This document shows positions 36,038 to 44,978 of a DNA stretch of 64,000 nucleotides, in pieces. The stretch comes from Aerococcus viridans. GTDB lineage: Bacteria > Bacillota > Bacilli > Lactobacillales > Aerococcaceae. Under the pieces are notes generated by a model that saw only the letters and a list, made by a program, of their open reading frames with translations, was not told the DNA's origin and made no database searches. Position numbers and translations under genes: made by a program. Where the stretch lies: NCBI RefSeq assembly GCF_002083135.2, contig NZ_NBTM02000001.1:1240001-1304000 (forward strand), written 5' to 3'. Position 1 is the stretch's first letter. The number at the start of each line of letters is the position of its first letter.

Positions 36038-37279
36038 TTAGAAAGCCCATTCTCCTTGACGGAAGATAGGGAATACGTTACCATCTGCGTCAATACCATC
36101 GACATCCATTTCAGCTGATCCAATCATGAAATCAACGTGAACATGGCTACGGTTGACACCAGCTGCCTGTAATTCTTCTTCTGACATGTCAGTTCCACCT
36201 TTAACATTAGTTGGGTAAGCAGCACCGATTGCCAAGTGGTTTGAAGCATTCTCATCAAATAGGGTATTGTAGAATGTTAGGTTACTTTGAGAAATTGGTG
36301 ATTTATGAGGCACTAGGGCAACTTCACCTAAACCTTGTGCACCATCATTGTTGAAGACTAAATCTTTCATGATTTGCTCACCTTTATCAGCTGTAACGTC
36401 TACAATTTTACCGTCTGCAAAGGTTACTTTGATGCCTTCAATCGTAGAACCCGCGTAAGATAGTGGTTTTGTTGAAGTCACATAGCCATCCATCACGTTT
36501 GTATCTGGTGCTGTGAAGACTTCTTCAGTTGGCATATTAGCGATAAATGGTGAACCTTCAGGGTTAAAGCTTTGAGCAGATACCCAGATGTGACCTTCAG
36601 GTAAACCCAATGTTAAATCTGTACCAGGTGCAGTGTAGTGTAATTTTTTGAATTGTTTATCGTTTAATTTTTGTGCTTTTTCGTCTAACAAGTCACGGTG
36701 GTTGTTCCAAGCTTCTACTGGATCAGCTTCGTATACACGACTAGCTTTGAAAATGGCATCCCATAATGCATCTGTTGCTGCTTGTTTATCTTCAGCTAAT
36801 TCAGGGAAAACGTGTTTCGCCCAGCCGTAGTCAGCAGCTGCTGCAACTGTCCATTTAACTTGATCATTCATTGTCGCAGTACGGACAACTTTTAATTTTT
36901 GACCGTGGTTGGTTTGTACTGTGTCAATCTTACTTGGATCAATACCGTTTAATAAATCTGGGTCACCAGATACGATTGAAAGGCGTGACACTTTTTGATT
37001 TAAAATTAAATCTTCTTGGCGGGCTACAGTATAGTCTGCAACTTCGGCTAAATCTTCTGTAGTTTGGTATTCGAAGTCTAAGCGATTAGTGTAATCATCT
37101 TTCCAAGTGAAGTGTACACGACGAGCTCCGTTTTCATAAGCATGTTTTGCTAAGAAGTGGGCTAGAGGGGCTTGGTCGACAGCAATGTAAATCATTACAT
37201 TGTCACCTTTTTGTACATTAATGCCTTTTTCGATTAATAGGTTTGCATATTTGTCTAATAATTGGTCAAAATTTTTCAT
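36038..37279 (-). CDS. pepS: M29-family aminopeptidase (AmpS/PepS type)
   Basis: A 413-residue cytoplasmic metallo-aminopeptidase of family M29. The metal-binding regions known for the family are visible: MPTEEVFTAPD (about 250-260), GEVALVPHKSPIS (about 314-326), LFDENASNHLAIGAAYP (about 333-349) and NRSHVHVDFMIGS (about 376-388). The N-terminal DNVMIYIAVDQAPLAHFLAKHAYENGARRV is also typical. Members release N-terminal residues from peptides with broad preference. TAGGAGGA precedes the ATG. It lies 22 bases after the flavodoxin gene. Confidence 0.93.
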   Translation of the reverse strand: MKNFDQLLDKYANLLIEKGINVQKGDNVMIYIAVDQAPLAHFLAKHAYENGARRVHFTWKDDYTNRLDFEYQTTEDLAEVADYTVARQEDLILNQKVSRLSIVSGDPDLLNGIDPSKIDTVQTNHGQKLKVVRTATMNDQVKWTVAAAADYGWAKHVFPELAEDKQAATDALWDAIFKASRVYEADPVEAWNNHRDLLDEKAQKLNDKQFKKLHYTAPGTDLTLGLPEGHIWVSAQSFNPEGSPFIANMPTEEVFTAPDTNVMDGYVTSTKPLSYAGSTIEGIKVTFADGKIVDVTADKGEQIMKDLVFNNDGAQGLGEVALVPHKSPISQSNLTFYNTLFDENASNHLAIGAAYPTNVKGGTDMSEEELQAAGVNRSHVHVDFMIGSAEMDVDGIDADGNVFPIFRQGEWAF

Positions 37280-37301
37280 ATAGATTAAATCCTCCTAATA
37301 C

Positions 37302-37757
37302 TTATTGTTGTTTTTGATAGGTATTTACACATTGCTGAGCAAGTTGTTCAATTAGAGGGATATCCTCATCTTCAGGATACAACTCAATCTTCACAGCTTC
37401 ACCAGCTTGGGTTGCACCGGTTTTTTTGAATTGTAAGGTAAAATCATCAACGGATTTACAGAACTCTTCGTAATCATACTCACCAGACCCTAATGTTGCA
37501 AATATTTTTCCTGTTAGATCTACATCCGCCAATTCTTCATAAAGATCCACTATTTCATCTGGTAGATCTGCTGCAGCCCCATAAGTATAAGTAACGACAA
37601 CGCAGATATCTTCTTCTAGAAAATCAGTCGCATATACAGATTGGCATTCTACCATACGTGCATCTACGCCCAAATTAACTAAGGATGTGGTCATAATATT
37701 TGCTATTTCTTCATCATTTCCAGTTAAAGAAGCAAAGGTAACTAGTGCCTTTGGCAA
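37302..37757 (-). CDS. Flavodoxin
   Basis: A 151-residue short- to medium-chain flavodoxin. The FMN phosphate loop is FASLTGNDEEIA (8-19), the TYTYGAAADLPDE stretch (about 56-68) forms the 60s loop, and ATLGSGEYDYEEFCKSVDDF (about 88-107) is the 90s loop. It would shuttle electrons in the cytoplasm; no partner oxidoreductase is next to it. GGAGC precedes the ATG. First gene of a likely minus-strand operon with the aminopeptidase and the small membrane protein. Confidence 0.93.
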   Translation of the reverse strand: MPKALVTFASLTGNDEEIANIMTTSLVNLGVDARMVECQSVYATDFLEEDICVVVTYTYGAAADLPDEIVDLYEELADVDLTGKIFATLGSGEYDYEEFCKSVDDFTLQFKKTGATQAGEAVKIELYPEDEDIPLIEQLAQQCVNTYQKQQ

Positions 37758-37807
37758 TATGGTTCGCTCCTTTCAATTATAATTTTCATTCCCAATTAAA
37801 TTATAGC

Positions 37808-37843
37808 AAAAAAAGCACTCTTTGACGATATAGAGTGCTTTCA
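37808..37843 (-). terminator. Terminator of the GntR gene
   Basis: AAAGCACTCT pairs with AGAGTGCTTT; read on the minus strand a run of seven T follows the stem. Confidence 0.85.
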
Positions 37844-37863
37844 TTTAATATATAGGCAATTGT

Positions 37864-38571
37864 CTAAGCCAATCGATAGCTATCAATGTTTTCAAATGCT
37901 ACTTGAGTCTCTTCAGGTAGTTGAATTTTTAAATAGTTAAAGATAATTTCAAATAATACACGAGCATCGTTAAAGCGGTTTTCTGAAATCAACCGTACGA
38001 TATCACCTAAGTACATCATAAATGGATACATATCCAAAATGAAATCAGTAGGTTCATCCGACTGGTATCTTTCTAAAATAGCTGTCATGACAGTCCGAGA
38101 GCATTCTAATGCTTCTTTGACTAAAAAGTCGTGGTTACCAATATCCAATATTGTCTTCAATATGGCTTCGCTAGTAGTTAAGAAATCGTCGAAGTTTTTT
38201 TCATCGTAAGCTTTTCTAACTGCTATCACTTTTTCTTCTAAGAGGGTCTTGTATTCTTCACCTTTTACTTTTTGTTTAATCATTTGGTCTAACATTCTGT
38301 AGCTAATGATTAGTTCATAACGTAAACGATGGGCAACAAAGTCAATTTTTGGTGGGTTTTCGGCTACAAAGAATCCACGATATGGAATCATGTCTACATA
38401 ACCTTCATCCGCTAGCGTACTTAAAGAAGCACGAATCGGACTACGACTAATGTCTAAATCTTCAGAGATAAATGCTTCAACAATATGGAATCCTGTTTTC
38501 CAGTTTTCGCTAAGTATTTGATCTTTTATGTGTAAGTAGGCAACTTGTTCTAGTTTCTGTGTTTTTCCCAT
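37864..38571 (-). CDS. GntR-family transcriptional regulator (FCD/FadR subfamily)
   Basis: A 235-residue regulator. A GntR winged helix-turn-helix occupies about 5-72 (AYLHIKDQILSENWKTGFHI, then DLDISRSPIRASLSTLADEGYVDMIPYRGFFV). An all-helical FCD-like effector domain fills the rest. The effector is unknown. I chose the second ATG (38571) because GAGGTGA lies eight bases upstream; the ATG three codons earlier directly abuts that site. It has its own terminator and is divergent from map, with an imperfect inverted repeat between them that could be its operator. Confidence 0.88.
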   Translation of the reverse strand: MGKTQKLEQVAYLHIKDQILSENWKTGFHIVEAFISEDLDISRSPIRASLSTLADEGYVDMIPYRGFFVAENPPKIDFVAHRLRYELIISYRMLDQMIKQKVKGEEYKTLLEEKVIAVRKAYDEKNFDDFLTTSEAILKTILDIGNHDFLVKEALECSRTVMTAILERYQSDEPTDFILDMYPFMMYLGDIVRLISENRFNDARVLFEIIFNYLKIQLPEETQVAFENIDSYRLA

Positions 38572-38602
38572 GCCATTCACCTCGCTCAGGTCATTGGTTG
38601 AT

Positions 38603-38640
38603 ACGTTTCATATTTGCCTGTTAAAAATATGCAAAAACGT
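38603..38640. repeat. Imperfect inverted repeat upstream of the GntR gene
   Basis: ACGTTT-CATAT (38603-38613) faces ATATG-CAA-AAACGT (38627-38640). It lies 30-70 bases upstream of the regulator start and is a candidate operator. Confidence 0.35.
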
Positions 38641-38808
38641 TTTATTACTAACTTAATCATACCAGTTTAATAGGGGAAAAGCCAAATATTATCATTAAAA
38701 GTTATAAAAAACTAAAACGGTTACATGGTAGAATGGGTTATTGATTAATTTTATTCCGTTTGATTTTAGGGTATAATGAATGTGAATATAAAGGAAGGAC
38801 GAGAGTGA

Positions 38809-39564
38809 ATGATAACATTAAAATCTGCCCGTGAAATAGAAGGCATGAAAAAAGCAGGAGCTTTACTAGCTAGTATCCATGAACAATTGCGTCCAATGAT
38901 GGTTCCTGGTGTAACCACAATGGAAATAGAAGCCTTTTTCGATAAGAAAATTACTGAAGCAGGTGGTATTCGGGAACAAGTAGGCTTTGAAGGTTATGAA
39001 TATGTAACTTGTATATCTATTAATGATGAAATTTGTCATGGCTTTCCATTTCCTGATCGCGCATTAAAAGATGGGGACATTGTTAGTGTAGATACTGTCT
39101 TATCATTAGATGGATACTTTGCCGACTCTTGCTGGACTTATGGTATCGGTGAAGTGGACGAAGAAGGTCAGCGTTTAATGGATGTTACTAAGAAAGCATT
39201 AGCATTAGGTATTGAACAGGCACGTGTAGGTAACCGTATTGGAGATATCGGTGCGGCAATTCAAGCATATGTCGAAGGGGAAGGTTTCTCTGTGGTGCGT
39301 GAGTTCGTGGGTCATGGTATTCAACCAACAATGCATGAAGGACCATCTGTACCACATTACGGCGTAGCAGGTAAAGGACAACGTTTACGCGCTGGGATGA
39401 CGATTACCATTGAACCAATGGTGAATACTGGTAAATGGCAATCCAAAATGGATGCCAATGGATGGACTGCGCGTACAATTGACGGCGGGCGTTCAGCACA
39501 GTATGAGCATACTTTAGCCATTACTGAAGATGGGCCGATTATTTTAACGCAACAAAAAGATTAA
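38809..39564 (+). CDS. map: Methionine aminopeptidase, type I
   Basis: Removes the initiator methionine from nascent proteins. The 251-residue pita-bread enzyme shows its metal ligands in order: Asp in VSVDTVLS, Asp in YFADSCWT, His in FVGHGIQ, Glu in TIEPMVN and Glu in QYEHTL. The substrate His is in EICHGFP. Its length matches the single-domain bacterial form. GGAAGGACGAG precedes the ATG, and a TATAAT lies at 38772-38777. Monocistronic, closed by a terminator. Confidence 0.97.
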   Translation: MITLKSAREIEGMKKAGALLASIHEQLRPMMVPGVTTMEIEAFFDKKITEAGGIREQVGFEGYEYVTCISINDEICHGFPFPDRALKDGDIVSVDTVLSLDGYFADSCWTYGIGEVDEEGQRLMDVTKKALALGIEQARVGNRIGDIGAAIQAYVEGEGFSVVREFVGHGIQPTMHEGPSVPHYGVAGKGQRLRAGMTITIEPMVNTGKWQSKMDANGWTARTIDGGRSAQYEHTLAITEDGPIILTQQKD

Positions 39565-39576
39565 TCACAATAACGG

Positions 39577-39614
39577 AACCATTAAGGGCTGTCATGCAAA
39601 CTTAATGGTTTTTT
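39577..39614 (+). terminator. map terminator
   Basis: AACCATTAAG pairs perfectly with CTTAATGGTT, then a T-run. Confidence 0.85.
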
Positions 39615-39667
39615 GCCATAAATAATTATTAAGATTATTTAAATTGAAATGAAGTTAATTTTCATTA

Positions 39668-39676
39668 TGCTATAAT
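39668..39676 (+). promoter_or_regulatory. Extended -10 promoter of the first LCP gene
   Basis: TGCTATAAT is a full extended -10 element about 100 bases before the start codon. No good -35 is needed for such promoters and none is obvious. Confidence 0.55.
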
Positions 39677-39775
39677 GTAAATTGGTAAAGATTGCTTAAG
39701 TTTCACAAGATAAACCAGATATTTTTAGCAAAGAGAACCCAGCAATTTTCCTAATAATTCTCCAGAGGAGCGCTT

Positions 39776-41389
39776 ATGACAAAGCAAGATAATCAAAACA
39801 ATCAGGGCACTAGCCGGCGCAATAATAGAAAAGAGAAATCATTCAATTTAAAAGCTCTAAGATCTTCAAAATGGTTACCTAAAGAAAAGAAGACCTATTG
39901 GATTTTAGGCGTCGCGGCTTTGGTAGTCGTTATATGTGCGGTTGCCTTTAAAGTATATGCTGATATTTCTGGATTCGGTTCTGATATTTATGAAGATGTG
40001 AATTCAAAGCAACTTCGTGATGCGGATACCCAATTAAAAAATGGCGAACCGATTACTATTTTACTAACAGGCCTTGATAGTGGGGCACTTTATTATGAAG
40101 ATGTTGAGGAGACACGGACGGATGTAATGATGGTCTTCACCATTAATCCAAAGACCAACGAATCAACTGTCGTTTCTATTCCAAGGGATGCCTTAGGGGT
40201 CCAAAGTGATAGGGATGAATTTGATAAATTAAACCACGCTTATATGAATTATGATGGGATTGAAGGGACAATCAACTCTCTACAGCGCTATTTAGATATG
40301 CCAATTGATTATTATGTGAATGTCAATATGCAAGGGTTTATGGATGTGATTGATGCCCTTGGGGGTGTGGATATTACACCAACTTTAACTTTTACTCAAA
40401 ACGAGGTTTCTTTTACAGAAGGCGAAACACGTACCTTATCTGGTTTAGAAGCCATACAATACGTACGGATGCGTAAATCGGATCCTGAAGGCGACATTGG
40501 CCGTGAAAAACGACAACAACAATTAATCGAAGAGGTAGTAGATAAGGTCATTTCACTTGGGACCATTACCAATTACAATGACATCTTAGATGCCGTAGGT
40601 GACGATATCAAAACAAATATTACAGTGGATAATATGTTTGCCTTACAAGCCAATTACCTGCCAGCTTTGGATAATTTAAATAAATTAGTCTTTGATGACT
40701 ATGTTGACCTAAACCTTGATTTTGGTTACTATATGTTAATTCCAGAGCTAGAACGTTTAGAAATTGTATCCATCATGCAAGACAATTTAGACTATGAAGC
40801 AACTAACTCAGCTATTGTTTACCCTGTAGAGTATGGGGTTGAATCAACCTACTTCCCAGTGTCTGACTTGAATTGGGACGGCGTCTTAACAGATGACGAA
40901 ATGGCCATTGAGGCAGGGGTATATTCAAGGGAAGACTTGAACGAACTAGTCAAATACATATTTGGTTATTCAATTAATGACTACTTAGAATCAACAGGGA
41001 ACACAGCCTTAATCGATGAAAATGAAAATCAAACAATTCCAACTACTTTAGATGATGAATTGCTAGAACATATTACTGCTGGCTTTGACCCAAGTGGCAC
41101 TGTGACTGAGGATACAAGTACTGAGTTAGATACTTACAGTGACACAGCTACGGAAAAAGACACGGGAACATATTACGATTCATCTACTTATTCAGAAACA
41201 TCAGATTATACAGATACCTATAGCGACACTTATAGTAATGAAGCGGCGGCGACATCAGAATCAACGACAGTACCTGAAGAAAGCGTGCCAGAAACGGGTC
41301 AACAAGCACCTGCCACGTCAGAAGCGCCGGTTACATCTGAAGAACCTGTGACCGATATGCCTGTTGAAGAAAGTACCGTTACAGAATAA
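39776..41389 (+). CDS. LytR-CpsA-Psr family protein with Ser/Thr-rich tail
   Basis: A 537-residue LCP enzyme, a type expected to move undecaprenyl-linked glycopolymers onto peptidoglycan. It has a basic cytoplasmic start, one helix (about 42-61) and an outer LCP domain (about 90-290) with ILLTGLDSG, RTDVMMVFTI, VVSIPRDA and IQYVRMRKSDPEGDIGREKRQQQ, which carry the conserved Asp and Arg residues. The last 100 residues are low complexity (TDTYSDT, TSEAPVTSEEPVT), a likely wall-spanning or glycosylated stalk. AGAGGAG precedes ATG 39776. A second LCP gene follows after 69 bases. Confidence 0.92.
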   Translation: MTKQDNQNNQGTSRRNNRKEKSFNLKALRSSKWLPKEKKTYWILGVAALVVVICAVAFKVYADISGFGSDIYEDVNSKQLRDADTQLKNGEPITILLTGLDSGALYYEDVEETRTDVMMVFTINPKTNESTVVSIPRDALGVQSDRDEFDKLNHAYMNYDGIEGTINSLQRYLDMPIDYYVNVNMQGFMDVIDALGGVDITPTLTFTQNEVSFTEGETRTLSGLEAIQYVRMRKSDPEGDIGREKRQQQLIEEVVDKVISLGTITNYNDILDAVGDDIKTNITVDNMFALQANYLPALDNLNKLVFDDYVDLNLDFGYYMLIPELERLEIVSIMQDNLDYEATNSAIVYPVEYGVESTYFPVSDLNWDGVLTDDEMAIEAGVYSREDLNELVKYIFGYSINDYLESTGNTALIDENENQTIPTTLDDELLEHITAGFDPSGTVTEDTSTELDTYSDTATEKDTGTYYDSSTYSETSDYTDTYSDTYSNEAAATSESTTVPEESVPETGQQAPATSEAPVTSEEPVTDMPVEESTVTE

Positions 41390-41458
41390 ATCATATAATA
41401 CTAAACAGCATAAAATTTGTAAAAGTTTTTATATCTATCTTTGAGGAGGAGGGATTAT

Positions 41459-42451
41459 ATGGCAAATAGAGAAAGTCGCCATCGTAGAAGTCAAGGGGAA
41501 GCGTATCATGAGGAGCGTCCTCGTAAGAAACGTCGTGGCTTATTGGGTTGTTTTGGTTGGGTTTTGTTAGCCTTTTTAATTATTGGGGGTGGGATTCTTG
41601 CATACTCATACTACCGAATTGACCAAACAGGAGACGCGATTTATCAACCTGCGGACGCCGATGGTGCGGAACCGGTAGAAGAAGTCCGTGAAAAAGAAGT
41701 GACTGTTTCGGATAAAGAGCCAATTTCTATTTTACTCATGGGGATGGACTCAGGGGGGACGAGAACGACTGGTGAACAAAATACTGACGTCATGATTCTT
41801 GTGACCATTAACCCGAATACACAAACTGCTAAAATGGTATCCATTCCACGTGATACTTATGTTTCAAGTATTGATTTCAAGATTAACGGTGCTTATGCTA
41901 TGGCCGGTGGGGCATCTGGTTCAATCAATGCAGTTCAAAACCTATTGAACGTGCCGGTTGACTACTATGCCTTAGTGAATATGACGGGCATGATGAACAT
42001 CATCGATGCAATTGGTGGGGTATCCTTATACAATGATTTCAGTTTCTCTCAAGATGAATATACCTTCCCAGAAGGTCAAATCACCTTGGAAACAGGTGCT
42101 GAAGCCCTAGCATACGTTCGTAACCGTTACGATGATCCAGATGGTGACTATGGTCGCGCTGACCGTCAACGTCAAGTTTTATTAGCCATCTTAGATAAGT
42201 ATTCTGATGTATCAAATATTGGGTCTCTAGGTAGCTTGTTTGACACAGTACAAGCCAATGTGGTTACTGACTTAACTGTTTCAGATATGACCCAATTAGC
42301 TTTGAACTACCGAGTTGACTCTGAAAATGTTGAATCTACTACTTTAGTAGGTACGGGCGATATGTCGACAGGTATTTACTACAATATCCTATCTGAATCG
42401 CAAATTTCAGAAACCTCTACAGAACTTAGAGAACATTTAGAATTAGAATAG
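41459..42451 (+). CDS. LytR-CpsA-Psr family protein
   Basis: A 330-residue LCP enzyme, second of a tandem pair. A strongly basic cytoplasmic segment (PRKKRRG) leads into one helix (about 31-52) and the outer LCP domain (about 85-290): ILLMGMDSGG, NTDVMILVTI, MVSIPRDTYV and LAYVRNRYDDPDGDYGRADRQRQ. It lacks the long low-complexity tail of the first copy. The start is ATG 41459, preceded by GAGGAGGAGGG; an upstream TTG lies within that site. The pair may serve different polymers, for example wall teichoic acid and capsule. Confidence 0.92.
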   Translation: MANRESRHRRSQGEAYHEERPRKKRRGLLGCFGWVLLAFLIIGGGILAYSYYRIDQTGDAIYQPADADGAEPVEEVREKEVTVSDKEPISILLMGMDSGGTRTTGEQNTDVMILVTINPNTQTAKMVSIPRDTYVSSIDFKINGAYAMAGGASGSINAVQNLLNVPVDYYALVNMTGMMNIIDAIGGVSLYNDFSFSQDEYTFPEGQITLETGAEALAYVRNRYDDPDGDYGRADRQRQVLLAILDKYSDVSNIGSLGSLFDTVQANVVTDLTVSDMTQLALNYRVDSENVESTTLVGTGDMSTGIYYNILSESQISETSTELREHLELE

Positions 42452-42469
42452 TTGAATATCTGTACAATG

Positions 42470-42500
42470 GGAGTCGTGTGTAGTGCGCGGCTTCTTTTTT
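42470..42500 (+). terminator. Terminator of the LCP pair
   Basis: GAGTCG pairs with CGGCTT(C), with one G-U pair, followed by a run of T. Confidence 0.6.
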
Positions 42501-42573
42501 TGGAAAAATTCTGTTTAGCTGGCATGAATAACGTATAATAAAGGTAATAGTGCTACATGAGGGGGAATTATAA

Positions 42574-43470
42574 ATGATTGGTGTAATTGGTAGTATTTCA
42601 ACAGACTTCGTGGTGACGACAAACCGTGTGCCAAAGCAAGGTGAAACGGTTTATGGTCAAGCTTTTGAAACAACTTTTGGTGGTAAAGGAGCCAACCAAG
42701 CGGTAGCAGCAGCAAGACTAGGTGGACAGGTGCAAATGTTTGGTTGCGTTGGTAGCGACCAATTTGGACTAGAAACTAAGGCCAATTTAGCGCGAAATGG
42801 TGTGGATGTGACAGCTATTAGAACAATTGAAAATACGACAACAGGTTCAGCTCATATTACCGTTTTTGAAGGGGATAATGCCATCGTTTATGTGCCTGGT
42901 GCTAACCAAGAAGTGACCGTTGACTACTTGAAATCAGTGGAAGCGGACTTGTTAGCTTGTACCTATTTCGTGATTCAAAATGAAATCCCTATGCCATCTA
43001 TTCAGTATTTAATCGATTTGGCAGACGCGCATGACATTAAGGTGACTTATGATCCAGCCCCTTTTATTGAAATTGACAAAGGCTATTTAGAAAAAGTGGA
43101 CTATTTATTGCCAAATGAAACAGAAGCCAAAGAGATGTTTGGTGATTTGGATACGGATGTATTATTGGGGCAATACCCAGCCCAGTTATTGATTACAATG
43201 GGTGGTGACGGGGTGCGTTACCATGATGGAGAAGTGGCTGTCCATGTGCCAGCGATTAAAGGGAATGTAGTCGATACAACAGGTGCTGGCGACACCTTCT
43301 CAGGTGCTTTTACCGTGGCCTTATCTAAAGGTAATAGCTTAGCTGACGCCATTCAATTTGCCTCAATTGCAGGTTCTTTATCAGTTCAAAAATTTGGGGC
43401 CCAAGGTGGGATGCCAACGATTGATGCCTTAAAAGCGCATGAAAAATTTAATGATAGCTGGCAAGTATAA
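42574..43470 (+). CDS. rbsK: Ribokinase-type sugar kinase
   Basis: A 298-residue PfkB-family kinase closest to ribokinase. MIGVIGSISTDFVV at the N-terminus, FGGKGANQAVAAARLGG (35-51) with the PfkB-1 motif, and VDTTGAGDTFSGAF (about 227-240) with the catalytic Asp and anion hole. It would phosphorylate D-ribose at O5, feeding the pentose phosphate and nucleotide pools. No rbsD or ribose transporter is nearby, so an intracellular salvage role is as likely as uptake. Single gene with its own terminator; GAGGGGG lies before the ATG. Confidence 0.92.
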   Translation: MIGVIGSISTDFVVTTNRVPKQGETVYGQAFETTFGGKGANQAVAAARLGGQVQMFGCVGSDQFGLETKANLARNGVDVTAIRTIENTTTGSAHITVFEGDNAIVYVPGANQEVTVDYLKSVEADLLACTYFVIQNEIPMPSIQYLIDLADAHDIKVTYDPAPFIEIDKGYLEKVDYLLPNETEAKEMFGDLDTDVLLGQYPAQLLITMGGDGVRYHDGEVAVHVPAIKGNVVDTTGAGDTFSGAFTVALSKGNSLADAIQFASIAGSLSVQKFGAQGGMPTIDALKAHEKFNDSWQV

Positions 43471-43492
43471 AGGTAGATTTTTTTGCAAGGGG

Positions 43493-43521
43493 GAGACTAG
43501 TGAAAAGCTAGTTTCTTTTTT
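43493..43521 (+). terminator. rbsK terminator
   Basis: GAGACTAG pairs with CTAGTTTC (one G-U), then TTTTTTG. Confidence 0.75.
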
Positions 43522-43629
43522 GTTTAAATAAAAATTCTGTGAGATTAAAAGTTCGTCTTTCAATACAAATTTTGCGGAGGTAAAACTGCTTGTTTTGAAT
43601 TTAGTAATGTTCCGGTTAGTTTTAGAGTT

Positions 43630-43644
43630 TAATGTTCGTTTATT
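43630..43644 (-). promoter_or_regulatory. Putative PurR box upstream of guaC
   Basis: Read on the minus strand this is AATAAACGAACATTA, identical over 15 bases to the site upstream of purR at 18272-18286. A related half-site, AAAACGAATAAAT, overlaps the guaC -10 at 43702-43714. Confidence 0.55.
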
Positions 43645-43686
43645 AGTGAAAAAAGCAGTCGATTTATGCCTTGGTTCGGATAAAAT

Positions 43687-43715
43687 TTGACAAATTACTG
43701 AAAAACGAATAAATA
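43687..43715 (+). promoter_or_regulatory. guaC promoter
   Basis: A consensus TTGACA (43687-43692) is 17 bases from TAAATA (43710-43715). Confidence 0.65.
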
Positions 43716-43816
43716 AAACTTGCAATTCAGAAAGTAAGTGTGTAGAATACGAATTGGTGTTTACGGACACCTTTTGTTGTTGAAGATATTGATAGAGAGA
43801 AAGGCGAGTTGAATTC

Positions 43817-44785
43817 GTGGAAACTTTTGATTATGAACAAGTCCAATTAATACCTGCTAAATGTGTGATTACAAGCCGTAGCCAGGCAGACACTTCAATT
43901 AAATTTGGAGGTCGTGAATTTGAAATACCAGTTGTGCCAGCAAACATGCAAACTGTATTAAATGAAGCGTTAGCTGAAGAATTGGCCCGCAAAGGTTACT
44001 TCTATATTATGCACCGTTTTGAACCAGAAAAACGTATGCCATTTATCAAGCATATGAATGCTGAAGGTTTATTTGCTTCAATTTCTGTTGGTGTAAAACC
44101 AGAAGAATATACTTTCATCGATGAAATCAAAGCAAGTGGTGAACGCGTAGACTACATTACAATTGATATTGCTCATGGTCATTCTGAGACTGTTATCGAT
44201 ATGATTAAATACATTAAAGAACAAATTCCGGAAACATTTGTGATTGCTGGTAACGTGGCAACACCTGAAGCAGTGCGTGATTTAGAAAACGCTGGTGCTG
44301 ACGCTACTAAAGTAGGGGTTGGACCAGGTCGTGTATGTATCACTAAAATCAAAACTGGTTTTGGTACTGCTGGTTGGCAATTACAAGCGATTAAATTATG
44401 TGCTAAAGCAGCGCGTAAACCTATTATCGCTGATGGTGGTATCCGTACAAATGGTGATATCGCTAAATCTGTACGTTTCGGTGCATCAATGGTTATGGTC
44501 GGTTCATTATTAGCTGCCCACGTTGAATCACCAGGTGAAACTGTAGAGCAAGATGGTGTAACTTACAAAGAGTACTTTGGTTCAGCATCTCAATTCCAAA
44601 AAGGTATCTACAAAAACGTTGAAGGTAAGAAAATGTTGATTGAAAGCCGCGGTAGCTTATGGCACACAATGCGTGAAATGCAAGAAGATTTACAATCAAG
44701 TATTTCATACGCAGGTGGTCGTGACCTAGGTGCTTTACGTACGGTTGACTACATGATCGTACCAACTATTTACAACGGTGACTAA
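43817..44785 (+). CDS. guaC: GMP reductase
   Basis: Reduces GMP to IMP with NADPH and release of ammonia, in purine salvage. The 322 residues form a TIM barrel of the IMPDH/GMPR family without the CBS insert. The catalytic Cys174 is in [12 protein letters not shown], and the [27 protein letters not shown] phosphate-binding stretch follows at about 205-231. The length and the [22 protein letters not shown] start match the Bacillus-type GuaC rather than IMP dehydrogenase. The start is GTG 43817, with GAGAAAGGCGAG upstream. PurR-like sites upstream suggest purine control. Confidence 0.95.
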   Translation: METFDYEQVQLIPAKCVITSRSQADTSIKFGGREFEIPVVPANMQTVLNEALAEELARKGYFYIMHRFEPEKRMPFIKHMNAEGLFASISVGVKPEEYTFIDEIKASGERVDYITIDIAHGHSETVIDMIKYIKEQIPETFVIAGNVATPEAVRDLENAGADATKVGVGPGRVCITKIKTGFGTAGWQLQAIKLCAKAARKPIIADGGIRTNGDIAKSVRFGASMVMVGSLLAAHVESPGETVEQDGVTYKEYFGSASQFQKGIYKNVEGKKMLIESRGSLWHTMREMQEDLQSSISYAGGRDLGALRTVDYMIVPTIYNGD

Positions 44786-44829
44786 TTTTAAGCCCGATAC
44801 TATAACCATCGTTAATCATAAAATTTTAC

Positions 44830-44860
44830 AGGGGCTGTGGCTAAAAGCTACAGTCCTTTT
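44830..44860 (+). terminator. guaC terminator
   Basis: AGGGGCTGTGGCT pairs with AGCTACAGTCCTTTT. Confidence 0.85.
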
Positions 44861-44978
44861 CTTGACGAAAAATTCGGATAAATTGGCTTGTCAGCCATGA
44901 AAGTTCTGGCCCTTTTGCCCAGAAAAAAGGGAAATATGGTATGATAAAGGGTAGATATTTTGTGAGAGGGAGGTGTTG

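Larger units (their letters stand above)
43522..43816 (+). other. guaC upstream region
   Basis: An AT-rich 295-base leader with PurR-box-like sites, a sigma-A promoter and a small hairpin (GGTGT/ACACC at 43756-43771, followed by TTTTG) that might attenuate. No purine riboswitch pattern is present. The spacer holds no supportable gene. Confidence 0.6.

Noticed and set aside
43429-43770. 113-codon minus-strand open frame across the rbsK-guaC gap
   Set aside because: It crosses the rbsK terminator and the guaC promoter and operators, is Lys/Phe/Ser/Asn-rich in the way AT-rich spacer translates, and matches no family I know.
43522-43816. Purine riboswitch before guaC
   Set aside because: The paired loops and conserved core of purine riboswitches are absent; protein-binding PurR-like sites explain the region better.
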